NCBI GenBank assembly: GCA_037501455.1
Contig: CM074864.1
Location: 24,732,001-24,796,000 of the forward strand
Direction of reading: 5' to 3'
From: Lantana camara
Taxonomy: Eukaryota > Streptophyta > Magnoliopsida > Lamiales > Verbenaceae
DNA: 64,000 bases
This document shows positions 10,764 to 20,753 of the stretch, in pieces. A model generated the notes under the pieces. That model was not told the origin of the DNA. It saw only the letters and a list, made by a program, of their open reading frames with translations, and searched no databases. A program made the translations under genes and the position numbers. Position 1 is the stretch's first letter; every line of letters begins with the position of its first letter.

Positions 10764-12905
10764 ACCTCGTTAATCGTGTTTCTGATTCGTCTCAATTAAA
10801 CTGAATTTGGTAGCAGTTCTTAGGCTTGATGCGATTGAGTATTTGTAACTGTTTTAGAAAGCCTGAATTACGAAACTGTAATTTTCCTGAAAGTTTCTGA
10901 AAACTGTTTTGAAAATTTGTTTTTGAAAACTGTTTTAGATTGGAAACTGTATAAACTGTTTTTGGATTTCTTGATTTGGTTTTACTTTTGAACGAAAACA
11001 CGAAACGAAAAGCCTGGATTAGGAACACGCGAAACCCCGAGCGTGAAGGCCTCGCGCGTGCGGGCTTCGCGCGCCACCGCCCGCGAGGCGCGCGCATGGG
11101 CATTCTTTCCCAGTCCCTCCCGCAACCGTGCGGGATACCTTCCGGGCGCGCCGCCTAGCAACGCCCGCAAGTGGCCGGAAGGGCCGCGCGCAGTGCGCGC
11201 ACTCGCACGACCCTCTTCGCGTAAGGGCCCCATTTTTATCGTAATCCATTTTCGTATTTCGTGCAATCCAGTCCCGATTTTAATTTTAATTTTAATTTAA
11301 TTTTTATTATTAAAAACTATTTTACAAATATTTATTTTAATTTTGAATAAAACTTAAAATTGGGATTTTTGGGAAATAGAAACGCTTTATAATTTTTCGG
11401 AAACTACATCTTTGATAAAAATTTTAATTTTCAGAAATTAATTGGAATTTTATTTGTTTTAATAATTTCGGATTTATTGAAAACTTTTATGAATAAGACT
11501 CGGATCAAGTCATTTTTTAAGTCATTAGGACTTGAAACGGGAATTTTAATTTATTGGCTAAATTTAAATTCTCGCAAGTTGCATGTTAGGTGATCATGGT
11601 TTAGACTTATGTATGGTTTTACTTTATGCTCATGGATGGTTTAAATTAGGGTTGGAGCCCTATAGTTGCGTTTTTGAATTGAGGTTGGAGCCTCACTTAT
11701 GTGCGTACTGTTATGTAATTTATTATGTGGCTTTCCATACTACTGTTTTGAGGCCGGGGTATGCCCCGTGTATTTGTCTAAGGCCAATATGAAGATTGAG
11801 CCTTATTACTTTTCAGTACTTTTTCATTTTTTGAGAGTAGAATAGGTGGTGAGGTTTTTTTTTCATTTTGGAGACAATGCACCCATGGAGTAAGATGGAC
11901 CACATTCAAGTAACAAGGAGGCCATAAGTGAAGACCCCTCAAAATGTTAGGGAGGGGAGTCTCAATTGAAAATGTAATAGAGATAGGGCTCGTATTTTGT
12001 TACTGCTTTCCCTTATGTGATTGAAACTGTTTATGTGGCATGTATGTTAGAACTTGTGATTGTGGAGTGGCTCCCACATATCACGCATAAGATAGGTAGA
12101 ACCCATGATCATCACATGTTAGTATCATCCTAGGACATGTCATCCGCTAAGTACTTGTGTGAAATGCATTTAAGTTGTACTTGCATTAATCAAGACTAAT
12201 TAAAATTGGATAACATATATGTTGGTGAGGTCAACCCGGACAAGTCTCCAGTTGATTCGAAAATTCCCGTCAAATATTAAGCTAATTTCGAACAATGGGT
12301 GTTTGATTCGAGATGCAAATTTTGAATTAAATTCCTAGCATTCCATCAATAGGTTTTAAGTTTAGTAAGTGAAGATAGTTATTGTCCACGAGTCGTGGGA
12401 TAGCTAGTGGAGCTAATTAGTTCTTAGTTATCTAATGATCATTTTAAATGATCAATATTTCGTGGTCAATTTTGGCAAGGGTGATGTTCGCGAGTCGTGG
12501 GTCGTTCGAACTAAGTTTTGATCATGATCTTATGATTGATGGGTCTAGCTTAACGCCTAAGTAAATATGGATGTCGCACAAGTCGGGTCCATATTGAAAG
12601 ATAGGTGATGCAAAAACAATTACTAAGAGTTCTAAAGGTGTTAGAATTGGTAAGTTGTACCTACCTAGGGTTTTACTTAGAATGTCCGCGAGTCGTGGGT
12701 TCGAGGTGAAATGCTTAGGATCTTAGTACCCATTGGGAAGTGTGTTCCTCTTAGATCTTTGGGAATTATAGATCTTTGAAAAACAGTGGGAGCTACATTG
12801 GATTAAAGACCTTATCTTATGTATATCGTTATAATTCAGCATGCTCATTAGTTCTCTATTTCACCATTTAGGTCGTAGATTCTGTGATTCTCTACGTGTT
12901 TTGAA
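10764..12905 (+). mobile_element. C1 untranslated leader, including a GC-rich block and four hairpins
   Basis: 2.1 kb without a credible gene. About 11,030-11,235 is strongly GC-rich (many GCGCGC) in otherwise AT-rich DNA and holds the inverted repeat GCCTCGCG/CGCGAGGC. Open frames there exist on both strands but are low-complexity and unlike any family I know. Downstream, four copies of a CGCGAGTCGTGGG-type motif occur at 12386-12398, 12487-12501, 12573-12587 and 12684-12699. The first is a perfect hairpin, CCACG-AGT-CGTGG. The part from about 11,600 recurs in C2. Confidence 0.75.
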
Positions 12906-14333
12906 ATGGCAACCAAAAACCCTCTTGTATCGATCCTCGAGTCAAACAAGTTAACTGGTCCCAACTATTCTGATTGGCTGAGGAATCTAAAAATCATTTT
13001 AGATTATGAGAAGAGAACTTATGTTCTCTTCGAAGGGGAGCCTAGTCCCGAAAGGGAAGCTCCCACTCGGGCCGAGCGGGACGTGATCCAGAAGCGGAAG
13101 GATGATAATCTCCAAGCCCGTTGCCTTATGTTAGCTAACATGTCTCCGGACTTGCAAAGGTAACATGAGGCCATGGAATTCGCTTGGGAGATTTATGACC
13201 ACTTAGAGCAACTTTACCGCCCTCATGAACGTGTTACAAGGTATAACACTTCAAAGGAATTATTCCCTTTGAGAATGAGGGAAGGTTCAAGTGTCCATGA
13301 ATATGGGCTCAAGTTTCTCACCCTTACTGAGAAACTTGCTTCCATGGACATGCTACTGAAAGATGAGCTTTCAGTGGACTTGTTGCTAGCCTCGCTCCCA
13401 CCATCATTCAACCCATTTGTCCTTAACATCAATATGAATCATGTTGGTGCTACTGTAGCTGAGTTGATTAGTCAGCTTGTGACTGCTGAAAGCACGATCA
13501 AGAAGGACAATAAGGTTCTGATGGTGAATGCTCCATCTTCCTCTTCTGGGCCTTCTAAAGGTAAGGGCAAGGAAGCCCAAAAGAAGAAAAAGAAACCCCT
13601 TAGGCCCAATGGTGGCATTACGAATGGGAAGGCCCAAAAGAAGAAGCGTGATCAGAAAGAGGATGTTTGCTTCCATTTTGGCAAAGCGGGACATTGGAGG
13701 AAAAACTGCCCAGAGTACAAGGCTACTCTAAAGAAGGGTATGTTTCTCGTTGAAGTAAATCTTTCTATTAATTCTAGTTCTTGGGTACTTGATACCGGTT
13801 GTGGAACTCATATCTGTAATGATGTACAGATGCTAAGTGAAGTCCAACAACTCAAAGAAGGAGAATGTGTCTTGAAGATCGGCAATGGCTCAAATGTTGA
13901 AACTCGAGCTTTAGGCACAATTAGATTAGATTTAAGTAGTTTTAAGTTAGTTTTAAATAAAGTCCTTTATGTACCGAGCAGTATTGGTAATATAATTTCA
14001 GTTCCAATTTTAGATTGTGAAGGTCATGAAACTTATATTAAGAATGGTAAATATTTTATCAAACGGGACAACTCTTCCGTTCACATCGGTACTCTAAGTA
14101 ATGGACTTTATCTAACTCAGAATATCAATATTATGAATATACAACGAGAAACTAAACGTAAGAGAGATGACAAAGTTTCAGCTCCCTTATGGCACGCTAG
14201 ATTAGGACACATTTCCAAGAACAGAATTAGCAAGATAAACACTTTAGGATCATTCTCTGAAAATGATCTCAAAGGGTTAACTTCTTGCGAGTCCTGTCTC
14301 AAAGGAAAGATGTCCAAAGTTCCTTTTAAATGA
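12906..14333 (+). pseudogene. gag-pol: C1 gag, protease and gag-pre-integrase, two nonsense codons
   Basis: The start MATKNPLVSILESNKLTGPNY is the canonical plant copia Gag opening. One frame runs to 14333 with TAA at 13161 (also present in C2) and TGA at 14331 (GGA in C2). The Gag core is followed by a lysine-rich tail and a zinc knuckle CFHFGKAGHWRKNC, in which the second Cys has become Phe. Protease shows WVLDTGCGTHICND, so the D-T-G triad is intact. The gag-pre-integrase zinc motif HARLGHI...CESCLKGK is complete. Gag would form the particle and protease would cut the polyprotein. All of C1 (12906-16796) lies in one frame, as in Ty1/copia elements with a single Gag-Pol. Confidence 0.9.
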
Positions 14334-14336
14334 ACT

Positions 14337-15359
14337 GTGGAACGTGCCACTAAGGTCTTGGATTTGATCCATTCTGATGTTTGTGGACCGCTTACTGTAA
14401 GCACAAGAAACAATCATCAGTATTTCATAACCTTTACCGATGACTTTAGTCGTTATGGTTATATATACTTAATGAAGTATAAATCTGAAGCTTTTGAGAA
14501 CCAAACTGGTCACAAGATCAAAACACTTCGATCTGATCGAGGAGGCGAGTATCTTAGTGAAGAATTCCTTAATCATCTCAAAGATAATGGGATTATCTCT
14601 CAGTGGACTCCTCCGGGAACTCCTCAACATCATGGAGTTTCTGAGAGAAGGAATCGAACCCTACTCGACATGGTTCGCTCCATGTTGAGTTTCACTAACT
14701 TACCACCTTCTTTCTGGGGTTATGCCCTAGAAAGTGAAGCAAAGATTTTGAATATAGTTCCCTCTAAGTCAGTCCCTAAAACGCCCTATGAAATGTGGCA
14801 TAGTAAAATCCCTAGTTATTCTTACTTAAGAATTTGGGGTTATCCTGCTTACGTGAAGAGGACAGTGGGAGATAAGTTAGAATCTTGTTATAACTTATGC
14901 CACTTTGTAGGTTATCCTAAGGAATCCATAGGATACTACTTCTACGATCAATCTGAGCAAAAGGTGTTTATTTCCAGAAATGCTACTTTTCTTGAGGAAC
15001 CGTTCCTTAAGGAAAAGAAAGGCAAGATCATAGAATTAGAGAAAGTACAAAGTCACCCCACGCCACCCACTGAAGAAATGTCCCCTTCTGATCAACTACA
15101 ACCAGTCACGAATTTCGATACACACGTAAATCCTCCTCTAAGGCGTTCTGAACACACTCCTAGACAGCCGGAGAGATGGTATGGATTCTTCTATGAGATC
15201 TCTCCAAAGGATAATGATCCTTTAACATATGAGGAGGCACTTTCAGATTCTGACTCTGAACAGTGGTTAGAAGCCATGAAATCCGAAATGGATTCCATGA
15301 ACTCCAACCAAGTTTGGACCTTGGTAGATTTGCCTGATGGGGTCAAACCCATAGGTTAA
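14337..15359 (+). pseudogene. pol: C1 integrase core and C-terminal region
   Basis: Continues the gag frame. The catalytic triad is visible: Asp in HSDVCGP (codon 14376), Asp in LRSDRGGEY (codon 14535) and Glu in VSERRNRT (codon 14643). The last two are 35 residues apart, the DD35E spacing. Between KSEAFE and NQTGHKIK about ten residues usual in this family seem to be missing, and C2 has the same gap. A TAA at 15357 (TAC in C2) ends the open stretch just before RT. Integrase would insert the cDNA into nuclear DNA. Confidence 0.9.
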
Positions 15360-16796
15360 AAATGGATCTTTAAGAGAAAGCATAGAGTTAATGCAAGCAT
15401 TACAGCCTACAAAGCAAGACTGGTTGCAAAAGGATTCACTCAAAGACCCGGCGTGGACTTTGATGAAACTTTTTCACCAGTTGCAATGCAAAAGTCTATT
15501 CGGATCATGCTTGCCATTGCTGCATATTATGACTATGAGATATGGAAAATGGATGTGAAAACTGCATTTCTCAATGGTGAGATTGATAAAGACATTTATA
15601 TGGAGCAACCCATAGGTTTCACATTCAGTGGGAGTGAGCAAAAGGTTTGCAAACTCCAAAGATCAATCTATGGATTGAAACATGCTTCTAGGAATTGGTA
15701 CATTCGATTTGATGAATCAGTCAAAGCATTTGGCTTCATTCAAATTTCGAATGAATCATATGTGTATAGAAAGGAATTGGAGACCTCAGTGCAATTCTTA
15801 GTACTTTATGTTGATGACATCCTTCTTATTGGGAATTCGAAGGATGACATGAAAGTGACTAAGTTATGGTTATCGAACCAATTCGAGTTGAAAGATCTTG
15901 GTGATGCGTCCTATATCCTTGGAATTAAAATCTATCAAGATAGATCTAGAAGGTTAATAGGACTATCACAGTCAATGTACATTGACAAAGTATTGAAGAG
16001 ATTCAATATGGAGTCAGCAAAGGTTAAGAACCTTCCTATGAGTGTACGAACATGTCTTTCTAAGAAGATGTGTCCTAAGACTAACCTTAAGAAGAAAAGA
16101 ATGACTCATACACCTCATGCATCAGCAATAGGAAGCATAATATATGCAATGTTATGTACTCGACCGGATGTGGCTTATGCACTTAGTGTAACAAGTCGTT
16201 TCCAATCAGACCCTGGAGATTGTCACTGGGCTGCCGCGAAGAATATTCTAAAGTACTTGAAAAGTACTAAGGATTTATTCTTAGTTTACGAAGGTCAGAA
16301 AGATCTTACTGTCGAAGGATATTGTGATGCAAGCTTTGCATCTGACTTAGATGATTTTATGTCAATGTCAGGATACATTTTCTACCTAAACGGCGGAGCA
16401 GTGAGTTGGAAGAGTTCCAAGGAAACAACCACTGCAAATTCGACCACTGAGGCCGAATACTTAGCTGCAAATGATGCAGCTAAGGAAGGTGTTTGGCTTA
16501 GAAACTTCATTCAAGAGTTGAATGTGGTTCCTAGCATGAAAGACCCCATTACTATGTTTTGTGACAACACTGGGGCGGTTGCTCAAGCAAGAGAACCAAG
16601 ATCTCACCATCGGACCAAGCACATTATGAGAAAGTATCACCTAATCCGTGATATTATCAAAAGAGGAGATGTACAAATGGAGAGGGTCGCATCAGCAGAG
16701 AACGTGACAAATCCACTTACTAAACCCCTTGGTCGAGAAGCTTTCGAAGGTCATCTTGAGAAGATGGGAATTAGAGTAGCTTTAGAATGGCTTTGA
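15360..16796 (+). pseudogene. pol: C1 reverse transcriptase and RNase H
   Basis: Same frame as the integrase, open from 15360 to TGA at 16794. RT has the fingers motif FDETFSPV, then WKMDVKTAFLNGE carrying the first catalytic Asp, and the YVDD catalytic box (15805-15816). RNase H shows GYCDASFASD, TTEAEYLA and CDNTGAV, with the usual acidic residues, then HHRTKHI. RT would copy genomic RNA from the initiator-Met primer, and RNase H would leave the polypurine primer. This is the best-preserved enzyme region in the window, but it lies downstream of three stops. Confidence 0.92.
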
Positions 16797-16812
16797 AGGG
16801 CAAGTGGGAGAT
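16797..16812 (+). other. C1 polypurine tract
   Basis: Purine-rich AGGGCAAGTGGGAGAT immediately precedes the 3' LTR, the expected plus-strand priming site. C2 has nearly the same sequence before its LTR. Confidence 0.75.
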
Positions 16813-18025
16813 TGTTAGGAATAGTGGCCTAGAAAGCCGATTGTATATCCGCTTTGTACTTTTCCTTATTGTAAACACAGACAATCTTTGAATAAATTAA
16901 CGAATTAAGGCAACACTTCTTTATATGCTCTTGTTTGGTATGCGTTTACTTTAGTTGTGCATGTATGAGAACTCCTCTAATCCTGATGACTTTAGGACTC
17001 TACCATTTAGGTGAAATGGTTTATGAAACGAGCCCTATATCAAATAAGTCATGATTAGTAAAATACTCTAAGCCGATGAGTCCTACAGACAGTGGGAGTG
17101 TCAACCTGACTCCTCTAAGGCTTGCTTGTGGGATCACGCCCTTAAGAAGGACCATCTTGTTTCTTGGAGGTGCAAAGTGTATAGTTGATACGTGCGTGAT
17201 ACATGAGGGTGCTTACTTCCATAAGTAAGTTCACTGAGGTGCCCCGTATGAGAAAATTCCTAAATGGGAAATGATGTTTCTATTTTAGGAAATGGAAACT
17301 TCCATATTAGGAAATATCTCACGAGTTATTGATGTGATTAATTGATCCTTAGACTTGATGTTCCATATCGCTTTATGAGTTAACTCTATAGTCTTAGGTA
17401 TAAGCTTTAAAGGGTGTCGCCTTAGACAACTGTTTCAAGGCTTTTGCTGGGGCTGCACAAGTGATTCATGAAAGTGAATGAGAATCGAGAAAGGACCTAC
17501 ACTTGCATTTGCAAGGTGATCTCTTATTGTGTAAGTCATTTATATGCCATATGGAGTCCTTGGCCAAGGCAGTAGATCAAGACATCAAGGAAAAGGGTTT
17601 CATGGATTGAGATCAAATGGATATGAAATGCACTTAGCTTTAAGACCAGATTATTAGGGTTCTAATTATTCCCTTACCCTATATCTTGGTTAAGAGATAG
17701 TAAGTAGGAGGATTGTATCTGACATGAATCAATGGCTTAAAGGTTCTGTTGAATCGAGACATTCCAATTCAGCTAGGGGTTAAACACCTGTTGCTTGACT
17801 ATTGTCGTTTAATCTGTGGACTGATTAATTAATTAGTGAATTAATTAATTAGGGTCACTGCTAATTGAATTGAGAACCTAGAGGGTCACACACAACAACT
17901 TAGTTACATGAGTTAAGGCTTTGAAATGATTAAATGATTTAATCGAGCCAAAAGGGTTCCACACGTGTGAATCACACATGTGGGTCACGTGAGTGGCACG
18001 TGTCCTTGGGACACGTGTCTCACAC

Positions 18026-18075
<50 letters not shown>

Positions 18076-18792
18076 TTTATATGTGATTAAATAATTAATG
18101 TGTAATTATTTAATAGACTTTGGTTTAATTTTTGAATTAAAAAGAAAGTCTTATTTTGGAGAAAAATAATCTATTTAATTAATTACGAATTAATTAATTA
18201 GATAAAATAAGTTATTTAGTTATTAATAAATAAAGTATAAAATTATACAAAAGGGGTTTGGATAATTTTAGCTCTCTTAAAATTTGATTTGTATTAGAAT
18301 TCAAAAGTCAAGGTTTGGAATTACTTGATGATCAAGTAATAAGAGAGAGGGACCAAATCCTTAGTCCAATAGGCCTTGGTTCGGCGTCCCCCTCTTGCTA
18401 TATACAGGGGAGCTCGAGCTCCCCTTAGAGGGTAATTGACAATTCTTTTGGTTTATGTGTTGAACACCATCTTTTGCTCCAAGATCAAATAAACCCTAGG
18501 TCAAGCCTAAACACTAACTAGAGAACTACCATCCTTATTAGTTAGATTGTAGTCAAGTTGGTGGAGTATCTCTAGAGAGCTTCAAGTTAGAAGTTTTGAC
18601 GATTTGAGCTTTACCAAAGAGAGGGGATCAAGCCGCGAGAAGAGCATTCTTGGGTGGCTTGAAACGCTTCAAGAAAGATTATTGAAAAGTAAGTTTCTAA
18701 TCTCTACGAATTCGGATTCACGATTACGAGTTTCAAGCGTTTTGTTGGAAACTTTTAAATTTCCGCTGCTTTCTGATTCCTGTTTTCCAACA
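16813..18792 (+). mobile_element. Copia C1, 3' LTR
   Basis: 1,980 bases, TGTTAGGAATAG...TTCCAACA. It is longer than the 5' LTR mainly through small indels: it has a fifth CACGTG box (17962-17967) in a short extra segment and a slightly longer (TA)n at 18029-18072. TATATA (18399-18404) and the palindrome (18406-18425) are conserved. The numerous substitutions against the 5' LTR mean the insertion is not recent. No gene is seen. Confidence 0.95.
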
Positions 18793-19578
18793 CCGGCACC
18801 ACGGTTTGTCCTCGGGTTGTTGCATATTTCCATTCATTGATTGTAGTGCTAATTGAGCACTAATTGAATTGCATGGTCACGTATTAAATCATTCAAGCAA
18901 GCATGTATCGTTCACGTTTGGTGTAAAGGTTGGAGAATTGCCCTCACTCGCCGGGCCACGTATTACATGAGATTGATAAATTAACATGTTAAACTTGATA
19001 GTTATAATCTCTGGCGAAGAAGAGCCTTTTCTTGAAACTTATATTTCTTTTCCTTTCCAAATCTTCACCCGAGGCTACAACGTGCATGTGAATTGTGTTT
19101 TATATATTTATTTATGCCCCTCACTCAGTGTTCGGTAGATTGATGCTTCACTTTTCAGGTACTTTTGGTCATGGTCGTGCTAGGCGGGAGTTTGAGTCAG
19201 GTTTTCATTCGGGCGAGTTTAGCATCTCATTTCCGTGTATTATTCTTTTGGAGTATCATGTTAGGGTTATCACCATCTTTTGGAGATTTATACATGTATG
19301 ATATATAGGAGATGATAATGTATTGATAAATGTTGGTACCTATTACTATATATACTTTTGATGTAATTATGGTACCTATATGTATTGATGATATAATGCT
19401 TCCGCTTTTGATTTCATGCCTTGGTTTTATTGTGTTGGGGAGTTGTCCCGCCTAGCTCGTTTATTTTTTGATTATCTCCCGTTCACTATATGTTCGGTTT
19501 ATATACGGATTATCCATTTCATATGTGGATCGAGCTATAGTGTGGGGGATATAGAGCCTTGGGAATTAGGGTGCTACA
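18793..19578 (+). mobile_element. Chromovirus E1, LTR1 (family B), right portion
   Basis: It resumes LTR1 after C1, starting with the duplicated CCGGC, and ends GGGTGCTACA. It holds the long-range stem arms GCTAGGCGGGA (19179-19189) and TCCCGCCTAGC (19446-19456), a perfect 11-base inverted repeat, and the terminal stem CACTATA (19484-19490)/TATAGTG (19536-19542). A TATATATTTATTTATG promoter-like stretch precedes the decayed start-site hairpin at about 19125-19143. Confidence 0.9.
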
Positions 19579-19831
19579 TCTTATGGTGATATCAGAGCCC
19601 GGTTGCAAAACCGAGGTTCTCGAGTCGTGTCTTGTGAGTCTAGGTCGCACGGTATAGGATTAATTGTTACTTGAGAGTCTTGCATTTAATTGAATTATGT
19701 GATTTACTTGAACTCTTGATTTAATTGAGCTACTTGATACTTTAAATGTGTGCTTTATCGGTCCTATAAAATTATTTGCACATATTTGCATTTATTAATC
19801 AACCACGCATGTGTACTAATTTGATTTCAGG
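19579..19831 (+). other. E1 primer-binding site, leader and gag splice acceptor
   Basis: TGGTGATATCAGAGCC (19584-19599) is an initiator-Met PBS with a small insertion. The leader ends with TACTAAT (19814-19820) and TTTCAG (19825-19830), one base before the gag ATG, exactly like a plant branch point and 3' splice site. The rest is AT-rich without a gene. Confidence 0.7.
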
Positions 19832-20753
19832 ATGGCTCGTGATAAACATCACCGTAATCGATCCCCGAGACATCGACATCGTCACCATCGTCACTGTGAG
19901 AGATCACCCCCTCCTCCACCCCCTCAGGCTCAGCCCCAGGATGTCATGAACGCCGTGGTTGGGCTGATTGATTAGAGGCTTCAGGAACGGGTTCCTCCAG
20001 CACCACCTGCACCAGTAGCACCACCGGAGAACCCTATTTCTGCCATACTACGTGAGTTTCAGAACCAACATTCGTATAAATTCTATAGGGGCGGCGACAT
20101 TCAGGCTGAGATGTGGCTTAAAGAGGTCGAGAGAATTTGGCAGCTTATTCCATGTGACCCTCAGGAGAAGGCTCGCTGCACCCTTACTCTAATTCAGGGT
20201 GAAGCTTACTCCTGGTGGGAGAGCACTCATTTAGTATTGGAGGCCACCGGAGCAGCTATCACGTGGGAGGTCTTTGTTAGAGAGTTCAGAAACAAGTTCA
20301 TTCCCCCAGCTTCCCGTACCCACAGGTTCAGAGAGTTTACATAGTTGAAGTAATGAGGGAGGCCCGTTGGCCAGTACATTACCGAGTTCGAGAGATTATC
20401 TCGCTATGCACCCAATAAAGCGAATGATGACTTTCACAAGGCAATGCAGTTCGTGCAGGGACTCAGGCCAGACATACAGGATGCTTTGAAAGCTGCTACC
20501 ACGAGTACCTGGGCCACAGCTACCACTAAAGCTTTGAAGGTCGAGGATTCAGACAATGCAAGACGGCCTATTCCTCGCACTGGACAAGCTTCAGGTTGGG
20601 GGTCAGGACAGGGATCGAGCTCTGCAAAGAGGCCTATTTCTTATTATGTACCGCCATCACAAAAGGGACCTGGGAAGAAGTTTAAAGCCACGGGATCATC
20701 TCAGAAGGCTCCACGAGCTTCTGCACCACCACAACCACCTCAGAGACTGGGCT
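19832..20753 (+). pseudogene. gag: E1 chromovirus gag, 5' part, interrupted by E2
   Basis: Starts MARDKHHRNRSPRHRHR, an Arg/His-rich Gag N-terminus shared with E2 and E3. The retrotransposon-Gag core is visible from WLKEVERIWQLIPC through MQFVQGLRPDIQ. One frame holds four stops: TAG 19973 (GAG in E3), TAG 20342 (also in E3), TAA 20351 and TGA 20354. E2 is inserted at 20753/20754, just before the zinc knuckles. After removing E2 and one copy of the duplication, the frame continues exactly at 32174. Gag would form the particle and bind the RNA. Confidence 0.85.

Noticed and set aside
10976..11300. Arg/Ala-rich ORFs on both strands of the C1 leader
   Set aside because: They follow from GC-rich low-complexity sequence with few stops; no recognisable domain.
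17878..18075. Minus ORF of repeated Tyr-Ile
   Set aside because: Translation of the (TA)n microsatellite.
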